A stretch of DNA of 64,000 nucleotides from Eubacteriales bacterium (GCA_021373115.1 JAJFTI010000020.1:1-64000); one strand, 5' to 3'; positions 25,269-34,146 are shown, counted from the stretch's first letter. The notes: generated by a model from the letters alone, not told the origin. Translations and numbers: made by a program.

Positions 25269-26696
25269 ATGTCGAAATTAAACGAATTGTTTGGGCAGCA
25301 GCTGCATGTGGTTAACTTCGGGATCGAATCGTTCTGCGACGATCTGGTCAGCCAGAAGGTCGATGCGATTCATGTGGATTGGAAGCCGGTTGCGGGTGGA
25401 GATCCGGTTGCCGCTTCAAACCTGCGTAAGCTGAAAAAACCGGAACTCGCGTCCAAAATCGACGCGGCGAACCGGGAAGCTTTGCAGCGCATTCTTGCCG
25501 CCAAACCGGCGATTGTTGGCCTGGGCATTGCCGGGGAAGTGATTCCCGGAATGACCCAAAAGACGATTCTGCACGCAGGACCTCCGGTGACTTGGGCGCG
25601 TATGTGCGGGCCGCAGCGCGGCGCGGTGATTGGCGGGCTGATTTACGAAGGCCTTGCCAAGGATCCGGCGGAAGCAGAAAAACTCGCCGCGAGCGGCGAA
25701 ATTAAGTTTGATCCCTGCCATATGCACGATGCGGTCGGACCAATGGCGGGTGTCATCACGGCGAGCATGCCGGTTTGGATTTTAGAAAACAAAGCCTTTG
25801 GGAACCGCGCCTACTGCACGATCAACGAAGGCCTCGGCAAGGTGCTCCGCTTTGGCGCATTTGACGACGAAGTGCTCACACGCCTGCGCTGGATAGAACG
25901 GGAACTGTACCCGATTCTGAAGGAAGCGGTCGCAATCAAAGGCGAAATCGATGTGAAAGTTCTGATCGCAAAACTGCTGCAGATGGGCGACGAAGGCCAC
26001 AACCGCAATGAAGCGGGAACCTCGCTGCTGATTCGCGAGCTGGTTCCGGCGATTCTGCGCTGTGACAGAACACAGGAGCAAAAGCTAAACGCCTACAATT
26101 TCATCAACGGCAACAATCACACGTTCCTGAACATCTCCATGCCCGCCATGAAGTGCACACTTGACCCGATATTCGATATTCCCTATTGCACGGTGGTTGC
26201 GACAATGGCGCGCAACGGCACGGACTTTGGCATTCGCATTGCGGGACTCGGCAAAGACCGCTGGTTCACGGGCGAGGCGGAGATGGTCAAGGGACTGTAT
26301 TTTCCAGGTTACGAAGAAAAGGACGCCGCGCGCGACATGGGCGACAGCTGCATTACGGAGACGGGGGGCATCGGGGGTTTCTGCATGGCGGCGGCTCCGG
26401 CAATCGTCCAGTTTGTTGGCGGGCAGGTCAGCGACTCGATCCATTATTCCACGAAGATGTATGAAATTACCGTTGGCGAAGGGCAGTCCTATAAGATTCC
26501 CGCGCTGGATTTCCGCGGCAGCGCGACAGGGATCGACCTCCGAAAGGTGATGGAAACCGGAATTCGCCCCGTGATCAACACGGGCATCGCGCATAAGAAC
26601 CCCGGCGTGGGGCAGGTCGGCGCGGGCATCGTGTATCCGCCGGAGGAGTGCTTCAAGACCGCACTGGCGGCCTGCGCCGAAGCATGGGCGAAGTGA
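25269..26696 (+). CDS. allG: DUF1116 protein, AllG/YlbE-like subunit
   Basis: The 475-residue DUF1116 protein contains VDWKPVAGGDP, GPPVTWARMCGPQRGAVIG, DPCHMHDAVGPMAGV and the GDEGHNRNEAGT motif characteristic of YlbE. Together with AllF and AllH it should form the carbamoyltransferase-type complex. It begins 3 bp after allF, with GTCAGGAGGG inside the allF end. No carbamate kinase (AllK) gene is present in the window, so the carbamoyl phosphate would have to be used elsewhere. Length agrees with family members. Confidence 0.88.
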   Translation: MSKLNELFGQQLHVVNFGIESFCDDLVSQKVDAIHVDWKPVAGGDPVAASNLRKLKKPELASKIDAANREALQRILAAKPAIVGLGIAGEVIPGMTQKTILHAGPPVTWARMCGPQRGAVIGGLIYEGLAKDPAEAEKLAASGEIKFDPCHMHDAVGPMAGVITASMPVWILENKAFGNRAYCTINEGLGKVLRFGAFDDEVLTRLRWIERELYPILKEAVAIKGEIDVKVLIAKLLQMGDEGHNRNEAGTSLLIRELVPAILRCDRTQEQKLNAYNFINGNNHTFLNISMPAMKCTLDPIFDIPYCTVVATMARNGTDFGIRIAGLGKDRWFTGEAEMVKGLYFPGYEEKDAARDMGDSCITETGGIGGFCMAAAPAIVQFVGGQVSDSIHYSTKMYEITVGEGQSYKIPALDFRGSATGIDLRKVMETGIRPVINTGIAHKNPGVGQVGAGIVYPPEECFKTALAACAEAWAK

Positions 26697-26770
26697 TTGC
26701 GTAAGCGTTGCCCGTAAGGGAGCAAATTCGAACGAATACAACGAATACATTGAAGCAGGAGGCAAACACT

Positions 26771-27571
26771 ATGAGCAAATGGTCCGATATTAAAATGTAT
26801 GACCTTACCATCCCGATTGGCATCTGCACACCGGCATGGCCGACCTACGAGCCGCTGCAGATGAAGTTCTTCAAGCGTCTGACGCCGAACGGCGCGAATG
26901 GACAGCTTCTGACCCACTCAAACCATGTTGGCACACACCTCGACGGCCCGCTGCACTTTGATACGGCCGGCCGCGATATTGCGAGCATTGAGTTGACCCG
27001 GCTTTGCCGCCCCGGCGTTGTGGTCGATCTGAGCGATCAGGCGGAGGATTTCGGCATCTATACGCCGCAGGATATTGAGAAGCGCGTAAAGGTCAAGGAA
27101 GGTGACGTACTGATTATCAACACCGGCTATCACATCTACGGCTGGGACAGCCCGACTGCGGACGAGCGCCGCTATATGCTGCGCCATCCCGGTCCGTCGC
27201 TGGACTTTATCCAGTGGGTGCGCAATAAGAAGATCAGCTGGATCGGCGTGGACTGCGGAAGCGCGGATCATCCGATGAACACGAAGATTCGCGACTGGGA
27301 GCCCCTGGAAGCAACCAAGTGCGACGCAATTTTCCAGAAGAAGTATGGCAAAACGCTCAACGAGGTTTATCCCTGGCCGGAACACTATCAGGCCATGCAT
27401 ATCGAACTGTTCTGCAAGCCGTATGAAGCGATCCATGCGGAGTGCCTGGGCGGCGAGATTGAGAAACTCTCGAACAAGCGCTGCGTCATCGGCATCTTTC
27501 CGTGGAAGCTGGTTGAGGGCGAAAGCTGCATTTCGCGCGTCGTTGCGTTCGACGGGTTCGATGATGTATAA
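26771..27571 (+). CDS. Cyclase-family metal-dependent hydrolase (KynB/isatin-hydrolase type)
   Basis: The 266-residue protein has the metal-binding signature HVGTHLDGPLHF (HxGTHxDxPxH), followed by GVVVDLSD, a GDVLIINTGYH strand and IGVDCGSADHP. Family members hydrolyse amide or lactam bonds (kynurenine formamidase, isatin hydrolase) with Mn2+ or Zn2+. The ATG at 26771 has AGGAGG upstream. It lies 74 bp after allG and is followed by the operon terminator, so it belongs to the pathway and may open a nitrogen heterocycle or deformylate an intermediate. The substrate is not predictable from sequence alone. Confidence 0.88.
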   Translation: MSKWSDIKMYDLTIPIGICTPAWPTYEPLQMKFFKRLTPNGANGQLLTHSNHVGTHLDGPLHFDTAGRDIASIELTRLCRPGVVVDLSDQAEDFGIYTPQDIEKRVKVKEGDVLIINTGYHIYGWDSPTADERRYMLRHPGPSLDFIQWVRNKKISWIGVDCGSADHPMNTKIRDWEPLEATKCDAIFQKKYGKTLNEVYPWPEHYQAMHIELFCKPYEAIHAECLGGEIEKLSNKRCVIGIFPWKLVEGESCISRVVAFDGFDDV

Positions 27572-27585
27572 TTGATCCAATAAGC

Positions 27586-27621
27586 GCACGATCGGGGCGG
27601 GGTGCCCCGCTCCGGTCGTGC
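27586..27621 (+). terminator. Terminator of the catabolic operon
   Basis: A 17-bp G+C-rich stem (GCACGATCGGGGCGGGG and its near-complement) with a TG loop, 15 bp after the cyclase stop. The T-run is weak (CAAAATG follows). Confidence 0.7.
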
Positions 27622-28437
27622 AAAATGCCACGTGGAAGCGGTCTTTCCGCTGAAACGCACCTGCATGCAAACCGTATATTTGCGAGAAAGTGCGCATGTT
27701 TATACGATGCATTTATAATCAGTGACCAGTGAGACACCATCAGCATCCCCGTATCTTTTCCCGTTAATAGTTGATATAATAAACAAAAATTAATTTACTA
27801 TCGATTAAACAACGCATCAAATAAAAACTGTTCCGCAAATCAAAAGCACACAAGTTTATCCGAAAATACGAATAAAAAAGCTTGAAACAACGCAACCTCT
27901 GTTGTAAGATAGCCAAGAAAAAGATCGCAACGTTTCCCGAATGAAAACGCAAAACGGTTGGTAAGCGAATCCACACCTTGACAATATCAAGGGCTGCCTG
28001 CGCAAACGGTCTATCACAAACGTATGGATACTATTTTTCGTGCAAAAAAAGTTTCCATCAGGGGGAGATCGCTCTTTGAGAATGGTTGCCCAGCCTGAAA
28101 TGATACGGATTCCTTCGAGATTCCGGACTTATTCTGCTTCTGCCCGTTTGGGATCGGGCGCGGTGGAACAAAGGATGCAAAGGAACGCAAAGCAGTGAAT
28201 TCGACATTCGCGAGCGTCTCTCTGTTGGAAGACGAACCGGAGAAAAAGTTCGCCAAGGCAAAAAATCGCGGCATCTGAATTTATAAATCAATCCATGAGA
28301 CAGCAGTCCATTTATAGATGCAGTGCACGGTGTTTTGCTAAGGTTCCCGGAGCAAAGGCCAACGGAAAGAATGTACTGGCGAAGAGCCCATATGCGTATC
28401 CCGGAACTTCAAAAAACGAGTAGGAGGTAATTCACAC
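27622..28437 (+). other. Long non-coding leader region upstream of the NCS2 permease
   Basis: About 816 bp contain no convincing gene. The first half is conspicuously AT-rich and carries an extended -10 (TGATATAAT, 27772-27780). The second half is more G+C-rich and shows nested complementarity: CTGCTT at about 28133 with AAGCAG at about 28191, a GCCCG/CGGGC hairpin inside it, TTTGCT with AGCAAA near 28334-28356, and GTTCCCGGA with TCCCGGAAC some 60 nt apart just before the ribosome binding site. I could not match it to a purine, guanidine, preQ1 or THF riboswitch. A cis-regulatory RNA is possible. Confidence 0.4.
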
Positions 28438-29836
28438 ATGTCAAAGGAACCCTTGGAACCCAAGACCATCGGATACCTGCCGGATGAAACACCGCCATTT
28501 TGGAAACTGATTCTTTACGCTCTGCAGCAGATCATCGTTATGTTCCCGGCAACGATTCTGGTTGCTCTGCTGACCGGTTTCCATCTGGCAACGACGATCT
28601 TCGCAAGCGGCTTTGCGACGCTCGGTTTCATCCTCGTAACGAAGAGGAAAATCCCGCTGTATTATGGATCGAGCTTCTCCTACCTCTCCGCCATCATCGG
28701 CTTGACCGGCGGCGTTGCGTTTGGTGAAGTGTTGCCGGATTCCGCGATTTCGGGCGTTCAGTTCGGCATCATGGCGTCGGGCCTCGTGTCGATCGCAGCC
28801 GGTTTCATCGTCAGCCGCTTTGGCCGCAGTTCGATTGAAAAGGTCCTGCCGCCGACGGTCACCGGTCCAATCGCAATGGTTATCGGCCTCACCCTCGCGG
28901 CAAACGCACTGAGCGACGCAGCACCCGTTGCGGGCGCGACGGACATCACCGGAACCAACTGGGTTTGGGTTGTGTCCCTGATCACGCTGGTTGCGACGAT
29001 CCTCTTCTCCGTCTACATGAAGGGATTTCTCGGCCAGATCCCGCTGCTGCTCGGCCCGATTGTCGGATGCATTGCGGCCGCTATTGTGTTCCTGATTACC
29101 AAGCAGTCAGCAGTCCATGTTCCGTTCGTTACCGGCAGCCGCGTTTGCGGGCACCCAGCTGATTGACGGCGTTCTCGCCATTCCGCACTTTACATTACCA
29201 AGGGTAGACTGGGTCGCACTTGCGGCGATCATGCCAATTGCGATTGCGACGATTCCGGAGTCCACGGCGCACGTCTTCCAGCTGGATATCTATGTCAACG
29301 ACCTGGCCAAGAAGAAGGGCACCGGCAAGACCTATGACATCGGCGATCGTCTTGGCTCCAACCTCATTGGCGACGGTCTTGGCGATATCCTCGCGAGCCT
29401 GTTCGGCGGACCCGCCGGCACGAACTACGGCGAAAACATCAGCACGATGGCGATCACGAAAGTCTTCTCCGTTGCCGTTCTCGTTACGGCGGCAATCATC
29501 GCGATGATCCTCTCGTTCTTCACGCCGGTCGTGAATGTGATCTACGCCATTCCGCAGGCCGTTATCGGCGGCATTGAGATCTTCCTGTTTGGCGCCATCG
29601 CCGCGCAGGGCATTGCGATCATGATCGACCGCAAGTGTGACATGTTCGATGCGCGCAACATTGCCGTCATCGCCGTGATCATGATCATCGGCATCGGCGG
29701 CCAGTACAAGTTCGGCGGTATGATTCCGTTCTTTGGAATGAATGTGCCCTGCATCGCCGGTGCGGCGATTGCCGGCATTCTGCTGCACCTGCTTCTCTCC
29801 ATTGGCAGAAAGAAGAAGGAAGAAAAAGCCGAATAA
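28438..29836 (+). pseudogene. NCS2 (xanthine/uracil-type) permease split by a frameshift
   Basis: Two overlapping frames together encode one NCS2 permease of about 466 residues. The first (28438-29166) has TIFASGFATLGF and the substrate-region YYGSSFSYLSAI; the second (29117-29836) has ATIPESTAHVFQLDIYV and FGGPAGTNYGENISTMA, both hallmarks of the family. The combined span is 1399 nt, one base more than a multiple of three, so a single extra base lies between 29096 and about 29166. No classic slippery site is evident. Either the transporter is inactivated or the base is a sequencing error. AGGAGG precedes the start. It probably imports a nucleobase or related heterocycle for the upstream operon. 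Confidence 0.85.
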
Positions 29837-29882
29837 CCGGAACGAGGGCGTCTCGAACATCTAAAACAAGTCCTTACTCAAA

Positions 29883-29914
29883 AAACCCGGCGAGGCAAAC
29901 GCTCCGCCGGGTTT
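29883..29914. terminator. Bidirectional terminator between NCS2 permease and phage cassette
   Basis: AAACCCGGCG pairs with CGCCGGGTTT around a 12-nt loop, with A and T runs outside. It ends both the permease gene and the convergent tail cassette. Confidence 0.85.
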
Positions 29915-29926
29915 GTTTTGTGTCGT

Positions 29927-30154
29927 TCAGGAGGATAACTGCGCCTGTAGTACCGCAATCTGCGTTTCCAGCTCGGCAATCCGCTCCGCGTCGGTCAGCA
30001 CCGGTTCGCCGTTTCGCAGGAATACGCCGTCGATATAGGCGTCCCCGATGGCGACCGGGCGGCCGTTCAGCGCGACGCCGTCCATGCCGTCCGGCAACGG
30101 ACCGACGATCACGTTGGCAACGAGCCCGTTTTCTATGATCGCATAATCGTTCAT
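29927..30154 (-). CDS. Small phage-tail-associated protein
   Basis: This 75-residue protein starts MNDYAIIENGLVANVIV and ends in a short coiled coil (AERIAELETQIAVLQAQL). Such small proteins with an initial NYAIIENG-type strand commonly follow tail-fibre or baseplate genes in phages of Bacillota. AAGGAGG sits 7 bp upstream of the ATG at 30154. It is the last gene of a three-gene cassette and directly abuts a terminator. A role as fibre-assembly or capping partner is inferred only from position. Confidence 0.7.
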   Translation of the reverse strand: MNDYAIIENGLVANVIVGPLPDGMDGVALNGRPVAIGDAYIDGVFLRNGEPVLTDAERIAELETQIAVLQAQLSS

Positions 30155-30164
30155 ACAAGCCTCC

Positions 30165-30890
30165 TTAAGCCGCGCGCTGATTGCGAATGACAACGATGCC
30201 GGAGCCGCCCGTCCCAACACAATCGTAACCACCGCCGCCGCCCGTGTTCGGCGTGCCGCTGCTCCCATTCGTTGCACCACCGTTTACACCGCCGCCTAAA
30301 TGGCCGCCACCACCAGCATAGATATAACCATCCGCTTCGCCGAACTCTCTCGTGGTTGTTCCCTGGCCGGTGCCGGGGCTTGAACCGGTTCCGTTTGCGC
30401 CGTCGCTTCCACCATAACCATTCATGCCGGAACCGCCGGAACCACCGTTGCCGCCGTTTTGATACGTGCTCGAAGCGCCGCCGTTTGCAAAGTACTGTCC
30501 ACTCAGCGCAAAATAGGACATTCCACCGGCTTGGATGTTGTAATTCGCGGCACCGCCTGCCCCAACAACGACAGGATAGGATACGCCAGCCTGGCATACG
30601 ATCCCGAAATAGTTTTTGACGTATCCGCCGCCGCCGCAGGCATACTTGCCCGACCCCGCACCGCCTCCGACACAGCAGATATCGATGGTTATTTCTTTTT
30701 CCGACGTGAAAGTTCCGCTGGTCAGGAACTTGATTCGCCAGTTGCGGCTGCCGTCGTCAATCAGCGTATAGGTTCCCGTGTAGGAAAAGCGCGGCAGGCC
30801 TCCGCCCACGTTCCCGCCCACCCGGATGATTCCGGGGCATTGAAGCAACAGCATCGCCAAATAATGATTGATTCGTGTCAATAGGTTCAT
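30165..30890 (-). CDS. Glycine-rich phage tail-fibre/adhesin-like protein
   Basis: The 241-residue protein has an N-terminal helix (MNLLTRINHYLAMLLLQCPG), a beta-rich part (TSGTFTSEKEITIDICCVGGGAG) and then a long glycine-rich half with GGGGYVKN, GGAGG-type and GGNGGSGGSG runs, ending in GTGGSGIVVIRNQ. This is the arrangement of glycine-rich domains at the tips of phage tail fibres, where polyglycine helices bind receptors. Its start overlaps the BppU-like stop by 4 bp (ATGA). It could alternatively be a domesticated surface adhesin, but no signal peptide is seen. Confidence 0.8.
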   Translation of the reverse strand: MNLLTRINHYLAMLLLQCPGIIRVGGNVGGGLPRFSYTGTYTLIDDGSRNWRIKFLTSGTFTSEKEITIDICCVGGGAGSGKYACGGGGYVKNYFGIVCQAGVSYPVVVGAGGAANYNIQAGGMSYFALSGQYFANGGASSTYQNGGNGGSGGSGMNGYGGSDGANGTGSSPGTGQGTTTREFGEADGYIYAGGGGHLGGGVNGGATNGSSGTPNTGGGGGYDCVGTGGSGIVVIRNQRAA

Positions 30891-31834
30891 GCGTATAAAT
30901 CCCCCCGAACAATGATTCGAACCGGCACGTCGATCGTCGGCGCGCCGTTCTTTGCGCGGACCGTAATGCTGCCGGCGCTTTGCCCGCCATCGAGCAGGTT
31001 CGCCTCCTGCAGCGCTTCGATCTCCGCGTCCGTCGCGGTCAACCCCGGCAAAATCTCCCACGCGGTCATGGTGGTGACCGCGGACAGCGCGGCAACGTCC
31101 GAGCCCGTCAGCGTATAGGTATCGTTCGTCCAGTTGTCCTTGTCGAGCGTGACCGTCGCCAGAACGGACTTTCCCGCCGCCAGGATGGAAGCCGGAGTAA
31201 CCGGATCGTCTCCGCCGGACGCGTGGCGCGACGCATGGGTCAAAGGCGCGCCGACATTGCCTGCGACGATAGGAATTGTCGGTTTGTTCCGGATATATGC
31301 GTCCATAGCAGTGTCTTGCTCGTTCCAGTCCGCCTGAACGTTGAGCTCGCCAATGTCGGTATCGATTCGTGCGGCGGCTGCGAGCGCGGCTTTGGCCGCA
31401 TCGTTTGCCGATCGCGCTGCTTCAACAAGCGGGGGATAGGCCATGTTGGCGCGAATGATGTCCCCACTGATCAGCGACTTACGGCAACGAAAATCGAATC
31501 GCGTGCTTGTAATCAGCGTTCCATCCTCCTCGCCGCTGTAAATTTGCACATCCGCGCATACATTGCCGGCGCCATATGCGGTTGGCAGGAGCGTAATGTC
31601 AATTGTTCCGCTCGCTGCTTTCTTCACAATACCGCTCGTTTCGTCCTGCATGGCAAAACCGCTGCTGGACGCGAACGCGATATTGATTTTGCAGCCGTCA
31701 AGCGGCATAGGATCGCCGTTGTTCAGCAGCGTTACGTGCAGGACGTTTCCGGTATCGCCCTCGACGACCTCAAACGGACGAAAAGGCAACGTACGCATCA
31801 TGTCGAGTGTAATCGTGTAATCTTTTGTCTGCAT
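30887..31834 (-). CDS. BppU-like phage baseplate upper protein
   Basis: The 315-residue protein starts MQTKDYTITLDMMRTLPFRP. Residues about 25-130 match the BppU N-terminal domain, with VLHVTLLNNGDPMPLDGCKI and the DFRCRKSLISGDI end. An Ala-rich helical linker and a beta-rich C-terminal half follow, typical of receptor-binding baseplate proteins in phages of Gram-positive bacteria. GGGAGGAAAGC precedes the ATG at 31834. It heads a three-gene cassette without capsid, portal, terminase or lysis genes nearby. It may be a prophage remnant or part of a tail-derived device. Confidence 0.83.
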   Translation of the reverse strand: MQTKDYTITLDMMRTLPFRPFEVVEGDTGNVLHVTLLNNGDPMPLDGCKINIAFASSSGFAMQDETSGIVKKAASGTIDITLLPTAYGAGNVCADVQIYSGEEDGTLITSTRFDFRCRKSLISGDIIRANMAYPPLVEAARSANDAAKAALAAAARIDTDIGELNVQADWNEQDTAMDAYIRNKPTIPIVAGNVGAPLTHASRHASGGDDPVTPASILAAGKSVLATVTLDKDNWTNDTYTLTGSDVAALSAVTTMTAWEILPGLTATDAEIEALQEANLLDGGQSAGSITVRAKNGAPTIDVPVRIIVRGDLYA

Positions 31835-31941
31835 GCTTTCCTCCCAGAAATCATAGAATCGATTCGGGGTATCCAACCGTATTATCCGGCATAAAACCGG
31901 CTAAATATTACGACAATTATGGAAAGCGGGAATTACCGGAA

Positions 31942-31983
31942 TAAAAAAAGGACAAACGCCTATGAAATATGGCGTTCGTCCTT
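31942..31983 (-). terminator. Terminator of the alcohol dehydrogenase gene
   Basis: AAGGACAAACGCC pairs with GGCGTTCGTCCTT (one mismatch). On the minus strand it is followed by a run of seven T. It lies about 100 bp after the adh stop and insulates the phage cassette. Confidence 0.8.
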
Positions 31984-32079
31984 GCCGCCGTGGTCGGCGG
32001 TCAAACCGGGAATCCGAACCGAAATACGGTTCGGTTCCACTCCTGAGACAAGAAGGAAGATACCGGCGAGTATGCTTGC

Positions 32080-33255
32080 TTAAAAATCGACTTCCGTATC
32101 GTAGTAGCAGGCTTTGAGCAGCTTTTCCATTTCGGCAGGCGTAATCGCCCTGGGGTTGGAACCGGTGCAGGCGTCCCCGACGGCGAGTTCGGCTACGCCC
32201 GGAAGCTTTGTAAGGAACTCCGTTTCGTCGATCATGCCGCCTTCGTAATCACGGATGCAGGCTGGGATTTCGAGCTTTACATTCAATGCGCGGATGTACC
32301 GAATCAACGCGTTTGCGTTAGGTTCCAGGCCAATGTGCGCCGCAATTTCGCCATAGCGCATCGCCGCTTCGGGGTTTTTGCTGTTAAACGCGATGACCTT
32401 TGGCAGATACATGGCGTTTGCGCAACCGTGGACAATGTGGCCGCCGGTATACGCCGCGCCGGTCTTATGCGCCATGGAGTGAACAATGCCGAGCAGCGCG
32501 TTGGAAAAGGCCATTCCGGCGAGACACTGGGCGTTGTGCATGCTCCCGCGCGCCGCCATATCGCCATGGAAGGAAGGGACCAGAAATTCGCCGACCATTT
32601 TAATGGCGTGCAGGGCAAGCGGGTCGGTGTAATCGCAATGCAGAGTAGAGACATACGCTTCAATCGCGTGGGTCATGGCATCCATTCCGGTGTGCGCGGT
32701 GAGTTTCTTCGGCATGGTCTCTGCCAACTCGGGATCGACAATAGCGACGTCCGGTGTAATGTTGAAATCCGCCAGCGGGTATTTGATCCCCTTGGCGTAG
32801 TCCGTAATGACCGAAAAAGCCGTAACCTCGGTCGCCGTTCCGGATGTGGAAGGTATGGCGCAGAAGCGTGCCTTGGTGCGCAGGGTAGGGAAGTTGAACG
32901 GAATGCAGAGGGATTCGAAGGTAATCTCCGGATACTCATAAAATGCCCACATGGCTTTTGCCGCGTCAATGGGCGACCCGCCTCCGATGGACACGATCCA
33001 GTCCGGCAGGAATTTTCGCATCGCTTCGGCCCCGCGCAACACGGTTTCGACGGAAGGATCGGGCTCTACCCCTTCAAACAACATTACTTTCATTCCCGCT
33101 TCGCGCAGATAGGCCTCAACCTTATCCAAAAATCCAAAGCGCCTCATCGAACCGCCGCCCGTGACGACAAACGCGCGGTTGCCTTTGAGCGATTTCAGCG
33201 CTTCCAGCGAGCCCTTTCCATGATACAGATCTCTTGGCAGTGTAAAACGTGACAT
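32080..33255 (-). CDS. Iron-containing alcohol dehydrogenase (butanol-dehydrogenase type)
   Basis: The 391-residue group III alcohol dehydrogenase has the GGGS nucleotide motif (SIGGGSPIDAAKAMW) and the iron-binding His and Asp residues in TGMDAMTHAIEAYVS and GIVHSMAHKTGAAY...GGHIVHGCANA. It reduces aldehydes to alcohols with NAD(P)H in the cytoplasm, regenerating NAD during fermentation. The ATG at 33255 has GAGAGGAG upstream; the longer frame from 33273 starts before that site. It lies next to rex, and its promoter overlaps a motif also present at the rex promoter, so control by the NADH/NAD ratio is likely. Confidence 0.93.
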   Translation of the reverse strand: MSRFTLPRDLYHGKGSLEALKSLKGNRAFVVTGGGSMRRFGFLDKVEAYLREAGMKVMLFEGVEPDPSVETVLRGAEAMRKFLPDWIVSIGGGSPIDAAKAMWAFYEYPEITFESLCIPFNFPTLRTKARFCAIPSTSGTATEVTAFSVITDYAKGIKYPLADFNITPDVAIVDPELAETMPKKLTAHTGMDAMTHAIEAYVSTLHCDYTDPLALHAIKMVGEFLVPSFHGDMAARGSMHNAQCLAGMAFSNALLGIVHSMAHKTGAAYTGGHIVHGCANAMYLPKVIAFNSKNPEAAMRYGEIAAHIGLEPNANALIRYIRALNVKLEIPACIRDYEGGMIDETEFLTKLPGVAELAVGDACTGSNPRAITPAEMEKLLKACYYDTEVDF

Positions 33256-33272
33256 AAGAATAGCTCCTCTCA

Positions 33273-33335
33273 ATCGATAACATCATATCGGTAAAATTCA
33301 ATCGATAATATAACACCGATATCATATCCTGTCAA
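33273..33335 (-). promoter_or_regulatory. adh promoter with clustered ATCGATA/ACCGATA elements (candidate Rex sites)
   Basis: On the minus strand TTGACA (33335-33330) and TATATT (33312-33307) lie 17 bp apart. The -10 overlaps TATATTATCGAT (33312-33301), nearly identical to TATAATATCGAT at the rex promoter. Further ATCGATA or ACCGATA elements lie at 33315-33321, 33286-33292 (inverted) and 33273-33279. Confidence 0.65.
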
Positions 33336-33415
33336 CCCGTTGACGAAAGGTTGCAGCGATTTTTCATTGGCGGTGAATTTGTGTAGTATTCCGAGTATAG
33401 GGAAGAGAGGACAAA

Positions 33416-33446
33416 AAAAGAAGCAGCGTCCGAAACGGACGCTGCG
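33416..33446 (-). terminator. Terminator of rex
   Basis: GCAGCGTCCG and CGGACGCTGC form a perfect stem with a short loop, followed on the minus strand by TTCTTTTTTTG. Confidence 0.88.
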
Positions 33447-33462
33447 GTGGGAAACGTTGTGC

Positions 33463-34125
33463 TTATTCGTCGATTAGTTTGGACCCTAAACGTTCGGAAA
33501 GATGCTTGGAAAGCACCGCGAGCGAGGTAGCCATGTTTTCGTTTTGAACGAGAATTCCTTCCGGCGTGTTCAAATGCACCGGCGCGAAGTTCCAGATCCC
33601 GAGAATGCCGCTGGCAACCAGCGCGTCGCAAACACCCTGTGCCTGCGAAGCGGGAACGGTGATGATTCCGATATGGATATTCATATTGTGGCAAACGGTG
33701 TTTAGCTTGCTCATGGGCAGAACTTGCTTGCCGGAGATCTCTCCACCGGTCAGGTTTGGATCCACGTCGAACGCGGCAACGATGCTCAAGCCGTACGCTT
33801 CGAATCCGCGATAGGAGAGCAACGCCCTTCCCAGACTGCCCGCTCCAACCAACACCGCGTCGTTGGTATTGTCGTATCCAAGCGTGCGTTCAATGGCTGC
33901 GATGAGTTCGCTGGTCTGAAAACCGGTTTTGGGTTTTCCGGCGGTATCGCTGACGGAGGCAAAATCTTTACGAACCTGCACCTCGTTTAAACCGAGCTGT
34001 GCGGCGACGGTAGGAGCCGAAATGATTTCCGCGCCCGCATCCCGCGCGGCGCGTAATGCCTGCAGGTAATATGGCATACGCTGCAATGCTTGTCTCGAAA
34101 TTGAGACGGGAGTATTTTTTTCCAT
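33463..34125 (-). CDS. rex: Redox-sensing transcriptional repressor Rex
   Basis: The 220-residue protein has an N-terminal winged helix (RMPYYLQALRAARDAGAE, AAQLGLNEVQVRKDFA) and a C-terminal NAD(H)-binding Rossmann domain with VLVGAGSLGRAL at residues 91-102 and FDVDPNLTGG. Rex dimers release DNA when NADH is high, derepressing fermentative genes. Length is typical. Gene order rex-adh on the same strand, each with its own promoter and a shared sequence element at the -10, points to Rex control of both. The start has GGAGGTGCG upstream. Confidence 0.96.
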   Translation of the reverse strand: MEKNTPVSISRQALQRMPYYLQALRAARDAGAEIISAPTVAAQLGLNEVQVRKDFASVSDTAGKPKTGFQTSELIAAIERTLGYDNTNDAVLVGAGSLGRALLSYRGFEAYGLSIVAAFDVDPNLTGGEISGKQVLPMSKLNTVCHNMNIHIGIITVPASQAQGVCDALVASGILGIWNFAPVHLNTPEGILVQNENMATSLAVLSKHLSERLGSKLIDE

Positions 34126-34146
34126 TACGCACCTCCGGAAAACTCT

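Noticed and set aside
28014..28274. 86-codon minus-strand frame in the NCS2 leader
   Set aside because: No ribosome binding site or known family, and the same DNA shows possible RNA structure on the other strand.
28120..28437. Purine, guanidine-I, preQ1 or THF riboswitch before the permease
   Set aside because: None of the conserved core sequences could be found, so only a generic structured leader is proposed.
29927..31834. Complete prophage or diversity-generating retroelement
   Set aside because: Only three tail genes are present; no integrase, capsid, terminase, reverse transcriptase or template repeat was seen.
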